A stretch of DNA of 64,000 bases from Kocuria sp. Its GTDB lineage: Bacteria > Actinomycetota > Actinomycetes > Actinomycetales > Micrococcaceae. The notes beneath the pieces were generated by a model. The model ran no database searches. It was not told the DNA's origin and worked only from the letters and a program-made list of their open reading frames with translations. The stretch covers positions 1 through 64,000 of the forward strand of contig NZ_JAUMTZ010000004.1 in the NCBI RefSeq assembly GCF_030530945.1, read 5' to 3'. A program made the position numbers and the translations under genes. Below, one piece after another: positions 7,974-16,157 of this stretch (position 1 is the first letter of the stretch; each line of letters opens with the position of its first letter).

Positions 7974-9051
7974 GCTCGCCGCCGATCCACACCTGGCGGA
8001 CGTCGCGGGACGCCGTGATGTCCCGTGCCGGGTCCGCGCCGAAGAGCACGAGGTCCGCGCGCAGACCCGGTTCCAGGGAGCCCCGGTCCGTGAGGCGGAA
8101 GACCCGGGCGGCCGCCGTCGTCGCCGCGTCCAGCGCCTCGGCGGGGGTCAGCCCCGCCGCCACGAGCAGCTCCAGCTCGTGGTGCAGCGAGGAGCCGTGC
8201 GGGATCTGGGCGGGGGTGTGCGGGTGCTGGTTGGCGTCAGTGCCGGCGACCACGGGAACGCCCGCGGCGTGGAGTCGACGCACGGTCTCGCGGGCGGCGT
8301 CGTAGGTCAGCGTCGGTCCCGGGCGACCGGCGAGCGCCTTGGCCGCCAGTTCGAGCATCGTGAGCGTGGGCGAGGCCACGGTGCCCGCTTCCACCATGCG
8401 GGCGGCGGTCTCCTCGGCGACGGGCTGGTCCAGGGGTGCGTGGGTGAGCACGTCCACGCCGGCGTCCAGGCCCATGCCGTAGGCGTGGGAGGTGACCACG
8501 TGCGCCACCGTCAGCAGGCCCCGCTCGTGGGCCGCGCGCACCAGGGCGGCGAGGGTCTCCGGTGCGAGCGCCTTCACGTCCGGGATGTGCGGGTCCTCGA
8601 CGATGATCTTGACGAGGTCCGCGCCGCTGTCCTGGCGCCACTGCACGAACCGCTCGGCGTCCTCGGGGCCGGTCACCGCGCTCTCCTCCGGGAAGCCCAG
8701 CACCTCCACCTGCATGCTCCCGGGGGCCGACGCCGCCGATCCCGCGCTGACCACGGAGGTCACCCCGGGGGCGGCCCGCAGCCGCTCCACGAGGGCGTCC
8801 GGCTGGGTCCCGAGCTCCACGCACGTGGTGACGCCGGCATCCGTGAGCTGGGACAGCTCCTTCTCCTCCAGCAGGTGCACGTGGGTGTCGATGAGCCCGG
8901 GGGACACCACGAGCCCGGTGGCGTCGAGCACGTCGCCGGACGCGGCGGTCCCCGCCTCCCGGACGGCCGCAATGGTCTCCCCCTCGATGACGACGTCCAG
9001 GGGGCGGTCCGGCTCCCCCGGGCGGACGACATTGCGCAGAACGGTGGTCAT
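7963..9051 (-). CDS. metal-dependent amidohydrolase
   Basis: Amidohydrolase-superfamily enzyme of 362 residues (imidazolonepropionase/prolidase-like group). Metal ligands are visible: HxH in GLIDTHVHLLEE, a candidate bridging Lys in DLVKIIVEDP, two His in TVAHVVTSHAYG and LTHAP, and the catalytic Asp in VVAGTDANQHPH. The protein ends with GSLEPGLRADLVLFGADP, typical of the family's small beta-domain. It hydrolyses a C-N bond of an unknown cytoplasmic substrate. Confidence 0.85.
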   Translation of the reverse strand: MTTVLRNVVRPGEPDRPLDVVIEGETIAAVREAGTAASGDVLDATGLVVSPGLIDTHVHLLEEKELSQLTDAGVTTCVELGTQPDALVERLRAAPGVTSVVSAGSAASAPGSMQVEVLGFPEESAVTGPEDAERFVQWRQDSGADLVKIIVEDPHIPDVKALAPETLAALVRAAHERGLLTVAHVVTSHAYGMGLDAGVDVLTHAPLDQPVAEETAARMVEAGTVASPTLTMLELAAKALAGRPGPTLTYDAARETVRRLHAAGVPVVAGTDANQHPHTPAQIPHGSSLHHELELLVAAGLTPAEALDAATTAAARVFRLTDRGSLEPGLRADLVLFGADPARDITASRDVRQVWIGGERVR

Positions 9052-9157
9052 GGTGCGTCTCCTTGCTGGGCGGGCCCGCGCGGGACCCGGTGGTGGGCGG
9101 GAGCCGGTGCTCCCTCTCAGGACAGGTCTACACCCCCGCAGGAGGGTCGGGGCCGCG

Positions 9158-9625
9158 TCACTGCTCCCCCAGCCCCTGTGCCAGTTTGCCCATCAGCTCC
9201 CCCAGCCGGGCGACGTCCCCGTCCGTGAGGGACGCGAAGAACAGCTCCTCCACGTCCCGGGCGTGCTGGGGACGCAGGGCCCGGTAGGCGCGGGCGCCCC
9301 CGGGTGCGAGCACGGCCTCCCAGCCGCGGCCGTCCCCGCGGGCGGGACGGCGCTCCACCCAGCCCCGCTCGCACAGCACCTTGACCTGGTAGTTCAGCCG
9401 GGAGGGCGAGAACACCAGGCGCCGGGCCAGCTCGCCCATCCGCAGGCACTGCCCGGGCGCGCGGTAGAGCAGCACGAGCAGCTGGTACTCCATGAGCGAG
9501 CAGCCGTGCGCCTTCAGCCGCTCCTCCACTCGGGCGGTGAGCAGCGCGGTGGTCTCGAAGTAGAGCTGCCACGCGTCCCAGCGCTCGGGCTGGGACGCGT
9601 GGCCGTGGTCTGCTGGTGCGGGCAT
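9158..9625 (-). CDS. MarR-family regulator
   Basis: Protein of 155 residues with a winged helix (LRMGELARRLVFSPSRLNYQ, then VKVLCERGWVERR). It begins five bases after the stop of the FMN reductase gene and is the last gene of a three-gene leftward operon. The TTCAAATTTGAA palindrome in front of the first gene (11570-11581) is of the form MarR proteins usually bind, so feedback control of the whole operon is likely. Confidence 0.87.
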   Translation of the reverse strand: MPAPADHGHASQPERWDAWQLYFETTALLTARVEERLKAHGCSLMEYQLLVLLYRAPGQCLRMGELARRLVFSPSRLNYQVKVLCERGWVERRPARGDGRGWEAVLAPGGARAYRALRPQHARDVEELFFASLTDGDVARLGELMGKLAQGLGEQ

Positions 9626-9630
9626 GGGCT

Positions 9631-10305
9631 CTATCGTCGCACCGCAGCCAGCAGGTCCTCGAAGCTCGGCACGCCGTCGAACTCGTCCTGGACCGCGCGC
9701 CGCGGTGCGGCGGGGCCGCCCGGGGACCCCGTGGCGCGGCCGACGGACGACGCCGCCCGCTCACCCGGCAGCCCCAGCATCCCCGCGAGCGCCGCGCCGG
9801 CGCGCTCCACGCGCGCCTGGAGGGCGGCGTCCGCCCAGTCCTCCGTGGCCGCGTACACACCGATCGGCAGCGTGAGCGCCTTGAGGTAGCCCATGAGCGG
9901 GCGCAGCGCGGTGTCCAGGACCAGGGAATGCCGCGGGGACCCGCCCGTGGCGGCGACCACGGTGGGCAGGTTCTCCAGGGCGCCCTCGTCGAACAGGTCG
10001 AAGAACGCCTTGAACAGCCCCGAGTAGCTCGCCTTGTAGGTGGGCGACGCCGCCACCAGCCCGTCCGCGTGCAGCACCGTGTCCAGCGCGTCCTGCACCT
10101 GGGCGGGCACCATGCCGGTGAGCATGGCGTCCGTGATCCCGTGGGCAATCTCCCGCAGGGTGACCACCCGCAGCTCCGGCGCGGGGGCGCCGCCGCGCAC
10201 GGCGGTGTCCCCCGCCGCCTGCGCGACCGCCCGTGCCAGGCGCGTGGTGGACGCGTCTTCTGAGAGTCCCGCGGTCACCACCGCGATGCTGCGGACCTCG
10301 GTCAT
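9631..10305 (-). CDS. NAD(P)H-dependent FMN reductase (CE1759-like)
   Basis: Flavodoxin-like reductase of 224 residues: AVVTAGLSEDASTTRLA (phosphate loop), ASPTYKASYSGLFKAFFDLF (flavin binding) and VAATGGSPRHSL. It should supply reduced FMN to the monooxygenase encoded upstream. The ATG at 10303-10305 has GAGGAG eight bases before it; an upstream in-frame extension is not family-like. The C-terminal third carries a small Gly/Pro/Ala-rich insertion. Confidence 0.87.
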   Translation of the reverse strand: MTEVRSIAVVTAGLSEDASTTRLARAVAQAAGDTAVRGGAPAPELRVVTLREIAHGITDAMLTGMVPAQVQDALDTVLHADGLVAASPTYKASYSGLFKAFFDLFDEGALENLPTVVAATGGSPRHSLVLDTALRPLMGYLKALTLPIGVYAATEDWADAALQARVERAGAALAGMLGLPGERAASSVGRATGSPGGPAAPRRAVQDEFDGVPSFEDLLAAVRR

Positions 10306-10357
10306 GGTGCTCACTCCTCGTTGCTCGTGGTGCTCGTGGTTGTCCGCGACGGGCCGC

Positions 10358-11521
10358 TCACGCGGACGCCGCGGCGTCCGCCCTGGCCGCGCGGTCCCTG
10401 GCGGCCTGCGAGTCCGGTCCGCCACCGGGGACCGGGTCCTCGCCCGCCAGGTGGCGCGCCACGAGGGACGCGTGGGTCGGGGCCTCCGGCACGTGCGCCG
10501 GACGCAGCGCGTCGAACTCCTTGCGCAGCACGGGGAAGACCTCCTCCCCGAGCATGTCCATCTGCTCCAACACGGTCTTCAGCGGCAGACCGGCGTGGTC
10601 CACCAGGAACAGCTGACGCTGGTAGTCCCCGGCGTACTCCCGGAAGGACAGCGTGCGCTCGATCACCTGCTGGGGTGAGCCCACCGTGAGCGGGGTCTGC
10701 GCCATGAAGTCCTCCAGGGACGGCCCGTGGCCGTACACCGGCGCGTTGTCGAAGTACGGGCGGAACTGCCGCACGGCGTCCTGCGAGTTCTTCGCCATGA
10801 ACACCTGCCCGCCCAGGCCCACGATCGCCTGGTCCGCCGAGCCGTGGCCGTAGTACTCGTAGCGCTGCCGGTAGAACGCCACCATGCGCTCGGTGTGCTC
10901 CTTGTTCCAGAAGATGTTGTTGTGGAAGAACCCGTCACCGTAGTACGCCGCCTGCTCCGGGATCTCCGGGGAGCGGATGGAGCCGTGCCACACGAACGGG
11001 GGAACCTCGTCCAGCGGCCGCGGCGTGGACGTGAAGTCCTGCAGCGGGGTGCGGAAGCGGCCCGCGAAGTTCACGCCCTCCTCACGCCACAGCCGGTGCA
11101 GCAGCTGGTAGTTCTCCACCGCGAGCGGGATGCCCTGGCGGATGTCCTTGCCGAACCACGGGTAGACCGGGCCGGTGTTGCCGCGCCCCAGCGTGAGGTC
11201 CACGCGGCCGTCCGCGAGGTGCTGGGCGTAGGCGTAGTCCTCCGCGATGCGCACCGGGTCCGTGGTGGTGATCAGAGTGGTGGCCGTGGAGAGCTGCAGG
11301 CGCTCGGTCTGGGCCGCGACGGCCGCCATGAGCACCGGCGGGTTGGCCGGGGCCACGAACGGGGGGTTGTGGTGCTGGCCGGTGGCGAAGACGTCCATGC
11401 CCAGTTCCTCGGCCTTGCGGGCCATGGCCACCGTGGCCTTGATGCGCTCGTTCTCGGTGGGGGCCCTGCCCGTGGTGGGGTCCACGGTGACGTCCCCGAT
11501 GGTGAAGATGCCCAGTTGCAT
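10358..11521 (-). CDS. luciferase-like flavin-dependent oxidoreductase (CE1758-like)
   Basis: LLM-class monooxygenase of 387 residues with a TIM-barrel signature: LGMDVFATGQHHNPPFVAPA, LSTATTLITTTDPVRIAEDYA, LADGRVDLTLGRGN. It uses FMNH2, presumably delivered by the reductase 52 bp downstream, to oxygenate an unknown substrate. The C-terminal 30 residues are Ala/Arg-rich and probably disordered. Together with the MarR gene it forms a compact, probably substrate-inducible detoxification or catabolic operon. Confidence 0.88.
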   Translation of the reverse strand: MQLGIFTIGDVTVDPTTGRAPTENERIKATVAMARKAEELGMDVFATGQHHNPPFVAPANPPVLMAAVAAQTERLQLSTATTLITTTDPVRIAEDYAYAQHLADGRVDLTLGRGNTGPVYPWFGKDIRQGIPLAVENYQLLHRLWREEGVNFAGRFRTPLQDFTSTPRPLDEVPPFVWHGSIRSPEIPEQAAYYGDGFFHNNIFWNKEHTERMVAFYRQRYEYYGHGSADQAIVGLGGQVFMAKNSQDAVRQFRPYFDNAPVYGHGPSLEDFMAQTPLTVGSPQQVIERTLSFREYAGDYQRQLFLVDHAGLPLKTVLEQMDMLGEEVFPVLRKEFDALRPAHVPEAPTHASLVARHLAGEDPVPGGGPDSQAARDRAARADAAASA

Positions 11522-11569
11522 GGTATTTCCCTCCTCGTGCCGCCCAGCCGAGGGGCTCGGCGGCTTTGT

Positions 11570-11581
11570 TTCAAATTTGAA
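11570..11581. promoter_or_regulatory. candidate MarR operator
   Basis: TTCAAATTTGAA is a perfect 12-bp palindrome and AT-rich in a 72% G+C region. It lies 49 bp upstream of the luciferase-like gene, whose operon ends with a MarR gene. Confidence 0.5.
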
Positions 11582-11624
11582 CTACCCGTGTAATGCTCGG
11601 CGCCCCCCAACTATTCCCGGGTGG

Positions 11625-11637
11625 ATTGTTGAACAAT
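11625..11637. promoter_or_regulatory. candidate GntR (FCD) operator in front of pxpA
   Basis: ATTGTT-G-AACAAT is a perfect inverted repeat 52 bp before the pxpA start. It matches the TNGTnnnACNA pattern described for LldR-type FCD regulators. The operon it precedes contains such a regulator (16154-16858). Confidence 0.5.
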
Positions 11638-11689
11638 TTGCGGTCGATCGGGCATGCTGGGGGCCACACCAGTGAGACGGAGGTCACTC

Positions 11690-12448
11690 ATGACGGTCAT
11701 GGATCTGAACAGCGACGTGGGTGAGTCCTTCGGCGCGTGGACCATGGGGGACGACGCCGCCATCCTCCGCTCCGTCTCGAGCGCGAACGTGGCCTGCGGC
11801 TTCCACGCCGGCGACCCGTCCGTGATGGCCCGCACCTGCCGGGACGCGGCGGCCGCCGGCATCACGGTGGGCGCGCACGTGGCCTACCGGGACCTCGCGG
11901 GCTTCGGACGCCGGTTCCTGGACTGCACCCCCACCGAGCTCGCGGACGACGTCCTCTACCAGCTGGGCGCTCTGGACGCCGTGGCCCGCGCCGCGGGGAG
12001 CGCCGTGCGCTACGTGAAGCCGCACGGAGCGCTCTACAACACCATCGTCCACCACGAGGCGCACGCCCGGGCCGTGGTGGACGCCGTCGCAGCATTCGGC
12101 GGGGACCTCCCGCTGCTCCTGCTGCCCGGTTCGGCGGCGCTGCGCCTGGCCGGGCGCGCCGGGCTGCGCGGTGTGGCCGAGGCCTTCGCGGACCGGGGGT
12201 ACACGCCGCAGGGCACGCTCGTTCCCCGCAGCGAGCCGGGTGCCGTGCTCCACGACGCCGCGCTGGTCACCGAGCGCATGGTCCGCCTGGCCGAGGACGG
12301 CACCCTCACCGCCGTGGACGGCTCCACCGTGCGCATCCACGCCGAGAGCATCTGCGTGCACGGGGACACCCCCGGCTCCGCGGCCATGGCCGCCGAGGTC
12401 CGTGCCGGTCTCGAACGCGCCGGCATCACCGTGCGGCCCTTCGCATGA
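11690..12448 (+). CDS. pxpA: 5-oxoprolinase subunit A (LamB/YcsF)
   Basis: Protein of 252 residues of the LamB/YcsF family, the A subunit of the bacterial ATP-dependent 5-oxoprolinase PxpABC, which opens 5-oxoproline to glutamate. Signatures: DLNSDVGESFG, SANVACGFHAGDP, VGAHVAYRDLAGFGRR and VKPHGALYN. The ATG has GGAGG seven bases upstream. Its stop overlaps the next start by four bases (ATGA). Confidence 0.93.
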   Translation: MTVMDLNSDVGESFGAWTMGDDAAILRSVSSANVACGFHAGDPSVMARTCRDAAAAGITVGAHVAYRDLAGFGRRFLDCTPTELADDVLYQLGALDAVARAAGSAVRYVKPHGALYNTIVHHEAHARAVVDAVAAFGGDLPLLLLPGSAALRLAGRAGLRGVAEAFADRGYTPQGTLVPRSEPGAVLHDAALVTERMVRLAEDGTLTAVDGSTVRIHAESICVHGDTPGSAAMAAEVRAGLERAGITVRPFA

Positions 12449-14430
12449 GCGCTCCAGGGCCCACGACCCCGGAACTGCACTGGGCCGGGACCGAGGCGTT
12501 CCTGCTGGACTGCGCCGACCTCGCGGAGGTGACGCGGTGGCACGCCCACCTCACGCGGCACCCGCTGCCCGGTCAGGTGGACGTGGTCGCCGCCGCCCGC
12601 ACCGTGCTGGTGGTGTTCACCGGGGCGGGCGCCGCGCGGGAGGCCGCGGGCGCCGTCGCCACCGCCCGACCCGCAGCCTCCCGCGCGGCGTCCGGGAAAA
12701 CCGTGGAGATCCCCGTGGTGTACGACGGCGCGGACCTCGCCGAGGTCGCCCGGCTCACCGGGCGCAGCGAGCAGGGGGTGGTGGAGACCCACACGGGTGC
12801 CGCGTGGACGGCCGCGTTCGGGGGCTTCGCACCGGGATTCGCGTACCTCACCGCCGCAGGGGACCCGTTGGACGTGCCCCGCCGGGACAGTCCCCGCACC
12901 GCCGTGCCCGCGGGATCCGTGGCGCTCGCGGGCACCTTCTCCGCCGTGTACCCGCGGAGCTCTCCCGGCGGCTGGCAGCTGATCGGGCGCACGGACGCGG
13001 TCCTGTGGGACGAGCGCCGCGACCCGCCCGCTCTCATCCGCCCCGGGGACACCGTGCGCTACCGGGCCGTGCGGGAGCTGGTCGCCATGACGGAAGCGGG
13101 GAACACGCACGGGTCCGGTGCCGCTGGGGACGACGCCGCGGGGCACGTCACCGCGGCCGGCGCCGGCTCCGAGCGGCCGGACTGCCACCGAACGCACCGC
13201 TCGCACCCCACCGACCCGCAGCCAGAGGCACCGGGTGACCCGGCAGCGGAGGGCGCGGCACGGTGCGGCCTGGTGGTCGAGGAGCCCGGGATGCAGACGC
13301 TCGTCCAGGACCTCGGCCGCCCCGGCCTGGGAGACCTGGGGGTCTCGGCGTCCGGGGCCGCGGACCGGGTCTCCGCCGCGCAGGCGAACCGACTGGTGGG
13401 CAATGCCGAGGGGGATGCCGTCCTGGAGGTGACCCTGGGCGGGCTGTCCGTCACGGCCCGCGGCCACCAGGTGCTCGCACTGAGCGGGGCACCCGTCACC
13501 GCGACGATCCGCACCCCGGTGGGGGACGAGCGGCCGCCGCTGTCCTCCACCGCGGCGGAGGCCACCGGTTCCCCTCCGGACCTCTCAGGGGTCGAGCCGG
13601 GTCAGGTCACCCGTCCATCCACCCCGTCCGCGGAGGGGCGCACCCGCCCCGCTCCGTTCTGCGCTCCGTTCGCCCTCTACGACGGCGAGCGCCTCACCCT
13701 GGGCGCCCCCACCTCCGGGCTGCGCAGCTACGCCGCCGTGCGCGGCGGGGTGGACGTCCCCGCGGTGCTGGGCAGCCGCTCCACTGACGTGCTGTCCGGG
13801 GTCGGGCCCGCGCCCCTGGCCCGCGGGGACGAGGTGGCCGTGCGCCGGGTGGTGGGAGGGCGCGCCGTCGCCCGGCCCGAGCGCCCCGCCGTGGCGGCGC
13901 CCCGGGGAGAGACTCCGGTGCTCCTGCGGATCTCCCCCGGCCCCCGCGCCGACTGGTTCGCCCCCCACGCGCTGGAGACGCTCACGGACCGGACGTGGAC
14001 CGTGGGCAGCGCCTCCAACCGCGTGGGTGTGCGCTTCGAGACGCCCGGGGACGGGAAGGTCCTGGAACGCGCCCGCACGGGCGAGCTCGCGAGCGAGGGA
14101 GTGGTCGCCGGGTCCCTCCAGGTCCCCCACTCCGGCGTTCCGGTGCTGTTCCTCGCGGACCACCCCGTGACCGGGGGCTACCCGGTGGTCGCCGTGGTCC
14201 TGCCGGAGGACCTGCCGCTCGCCGCGCAGCTCACCCCCGGCTGCGCGGTGCGCTTCCGGCTCGCACCCCCCGGTCCCCGGTCCACTCCGGCCACCGCCCC
14301 CACCGGGGCGCCCCCTCCTGCCACGACGCCGCCGGCCCCACCCCCTCGGCCCGCCGCCCCACCCACTCCCCCGCCCACGGCTGCGACCACGACCACCCAC
14401 ACAGGAGACACACCATGCAGAAGGTCCTGA
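12445..14430 (+). CDS. pxpBC: fused 5-oxoprolinase subunits B and C (KipI-KipA)
   Basis: Protein of 661 residues made of two usually separate subunits. Residues about 1-210 are PxpB/KipI (allophanate hydrolase subunit 1 fold; AAFGGFAPGFAYL and the GSVALAG stretch). A low-complexity linker follows to about residue 275. Then comes PxpC/KipA (subunit 2; MQTLVQDLGRPGLGDLGVSA, LRSYAAVRGG, VGSASNRVGVRFE). KipA is interrupted by a Ser/Pro/Thr-rich insert around residues 360-410, and the last 45 residues are a Pro/Thr/Ala tail overlapping the next gene. KipA plus KipI correspond to the carboxyltransferase region of urea carboxylase. Confidence 0.9.
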   Translation: MSAPGPTTPELHWAGTEAFLLDCADLAEVTRWHAHLTRHPLPGQVDVVAAARTVLVVFTGAGAAREAAGAVATARPAASRAASGKTVEIPVVYDGADLAEVARLTGRSEQGVVETHTGAAWTAAFGGFAPGFAYLTAAGDPLDVPRRDSPRTAVPAGSVALAGTFSAVYPRSSPGGWQLIGRTDAVLWDERRDPPALIRPGDTVRYRAVRELVAMTEAGNTHGSGAAGDDAAGHVTAAGAGSERPDCHRTHRSHPTDPQPEAPGDPAAEGAARCGLVVEEPGMQTLVQDLGRPGLGDLGVSASGAADRVSAAQANRLVGNAEGDAVLEVTLGGLSVTARGHQVLALSGAPVTATIRTPVGDERPPLSSTAAEATGSPPDLSGVEPGQVTRPSTPSAEGRTRPAPFCAPFALYDGERLTLGAPTSGLRSYAAVRGGVDVPAVLGSRSTDVLSGVGPAPLARGDEVAVRRVVGGRAVARPERPAVAAPRGETPVLLRISPGPRADWFAPHALETLTDRTWTVGSASNRVGVRFETPGDGKVLERARTGELASEGVVAGSLQVPHSGVPVLFLADHPVTGGYPVVAVVLPEDLPLAAQLTPGCAVRFRLAPPGPRSTPATAPTGAPPPATTPPAPPPRPAAPPTPPPTAATTTTHTGDTPCRRS

Positions 14431-16157
14431 TCGCCAACCGTGGGGAGATCGCGGTGCGCGTGGTCCGGGCGTGCGCCGACGCCGGGCTGCGGTCCGTGGC
14501 CGTCTACTCCGCACCGGACGCCGACGCACCCCACGTCCACATGGCGGACGAGGCATATGCCCTGGAGGGCTCGGCCCCCGCGGACACCTACCTCAACGCC
14601 TCCGCCCTGCTGGCGGTGGCCGAGCGGTGCGGCGCGGACGCCGTGCACCCCGGCTACGGGTTCCTCTCCGAGAACGCGGACTTCGCCCGCGCCGTGGTGG
14701 CCGAGGGTCTCACGTGGATCGGCCCGGCCCCTGAAGTGATCGAAGCTCTCGGCAACAAGGTCACCGCCCGGGAGATCGCGGTGCGCGCCGGGGCCCCGCT
14801 CGTCCCGGGCACGGACGGACCCGTGGCCGACGCCGCAGAGGTCCGGGCCTTCGTGCGGAAGCACGGCCTGCCCGTGGCCATCAAGGCGGCCTTCGGCGGC
14901 GGGGGACGCGGCATGCGCATCGCCCGGGAGCCGGGCGAGGTGGAACCCGCGTTCGACGCCGCGGTGAGGGAGGCCACCGGGGCGTTCGGACGGGGCGAGT
15001 GCTTCGTGGAGCGCTTCCTGGACCGCCCGCGCCACGTGGAGGCCCAGGTGCTCGCGGACACCCACGGCACCGTGGTGGTGGTGGGCACACGGGACTGCTC
15101 GCTGCAGCGCAGGCACCAGAAGCTCGTGGAGGAGGCGCCCGCCCCGTTCCTCACGGACGAGCAGCGGCGGACCCTGCACGAGTCCGCGCGCGCCATCTGC
15201 CGCGAGGCCGGGTACACGGGTGCGGGCACCGTGGAGTACCTCGTGGCCCCGGACGGTCTCATCTCCTTCCTGGAGGTCAACACCCGGCTGCAGGTGGAGC
15301 ACCCCGTGACCGAGCAGACCACCGGGGTGGACCTGGTGCGCGAGCAGTTCCGGGTGGCGCATGGGCTGCCCCTGAGCCTCACCGAGGACCCGGCCCCGCA
15401 CGGGCACGCGTTCGAGTTCCGGCTCAACGCCGAGGACCCCGCCCTGGGCTTCCTGCCCACCCCCGGCACGGTGGAGGCCTTCGAGGCCCCCACGGGAGCG
15501 GGAGTGCGGGTGGACGCGGGCGTGCGCTCCGGCTCCACCGTCCCCGCCGAGTACGACTCCCTGCTGGCCAAGCTGATCGTGTGGGGCGAGGACCGGCAGC
15601 AGGCCCTCGTCCGCTCCCGGGCCGCCCTCCGGGAACTGCGGATCCGTGGACTGCCCACGGTGGCGCCGTTCCACCGGGCGGTGCTGGAGGACCCCGCGTT
15701 CACCTCCCCGGACACGCTGGGCGTGCACACCACGTGGATCGAGGAGGAGTTCGCCGCGCGGCTGGAGGCCTCCCCCCACCTCGCCCCGGACGCGGTCGGG
15801 CGCACCTCGTTCACGGTGGAGCTCGACGGGCGCGCGGTCCGCGTGGGGCTGCCGGCAGAGCTGGCGGCCGCGCTGCTGCACGGGGGCGGTGCGGGAGGGG
15901 ACGTTCACGCCGGTGGCGGCCCGGCGGCGTCGTCCCCCGGAGGCGACGCCGCCCTGGCCGCTCCCCTGGACGGCACCGTGGTCACGTGGCTCGCGGAGGA
16001 CGGCGAGGAGGTCCGTGAGGGGCAGCCGGTGCTGGTGGTGGAGGCCATGAAGATGGAGACCCCGGTGCGCGCCCACCGCGGCGGCACCCTGACCCGCGCG
16101 GACGTGGCGGAGGGCGACGCCGTGCGGCGGGGCCAGCGCCTCGGGGAGATCGCGTGA
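14415..16157 (+). CDS. biotin carboxylase fused to biotin carboxyl carrier protein
   Basis: Protein of 580 residues. Residues 1-~450 are biotin carboxylase: MQKVLIANRGEIAVRVV, the ATP-grasp loop AAFGGGGRGMRI and EVNTRLQVEHPVTEQTTG. After a linker a BCCP domain carries the biotinylated Lys546 in VEAMKMET. There is no carboxyltransferase gene of the AccD type nearby. The immediate partner is the PxpBC fusion, whose domains resemble the carboxyltransferase of urea carboxylase. AGGAG precedes the ATG, and the gene overlaps pxpBC by 16 bp. It could also act in acyl-CoA carboxylation with subunits encoded elsewhere. Confidence 0.88.
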   Translation: MQKVLIANRGEIAVRVVRACADAGLRSVAVYSAPDADAPHVHMADEAYALEGSAPADTYLNASALLAVAERCGADAVHPGYGFLSENADFARAVVAEGLTWIGPAPEVIEALGNKVTAREIAVRAGAPLVPGTDGPVADAAEVRAFVRKHGLPVAIKAAFGGGGRGMRIAREPGEVEPAFDAAVREATGAFGRGECFVERFLDRPRHVEAQVLADTHGTVVVVGTRDCSLQRRHQKLVEEAPAPFLTDEQRRTLHESARAICREAGYTGAGTVEYLVAPDGLISFLEVNTRLQVEHPVTEQTTGVDLVREQFRVAHGLPLSLTEDPAPHGHAFEFRLNAEDPALGFLPTPGTVEAFEAPTGAGVRVDAGVRSGSTVPAEYDSLLAKLIVWGEDRQQALVRSRAALRELRIRGLPTVAPFHRAVLEDPAFTSPDTLGVHTTWIEEEFAARLEASPHLAPDAVGRTSFTVELDGRAVRVGLPAELAAALLHGGGAGGDVHAGGGPAASSPGGDAALAAPLDGTVVTWLAEDGEEVREGQPVLVVEAMKMETPVRAHRGGTLTRADVAEGDAVRRGQRLGEIA

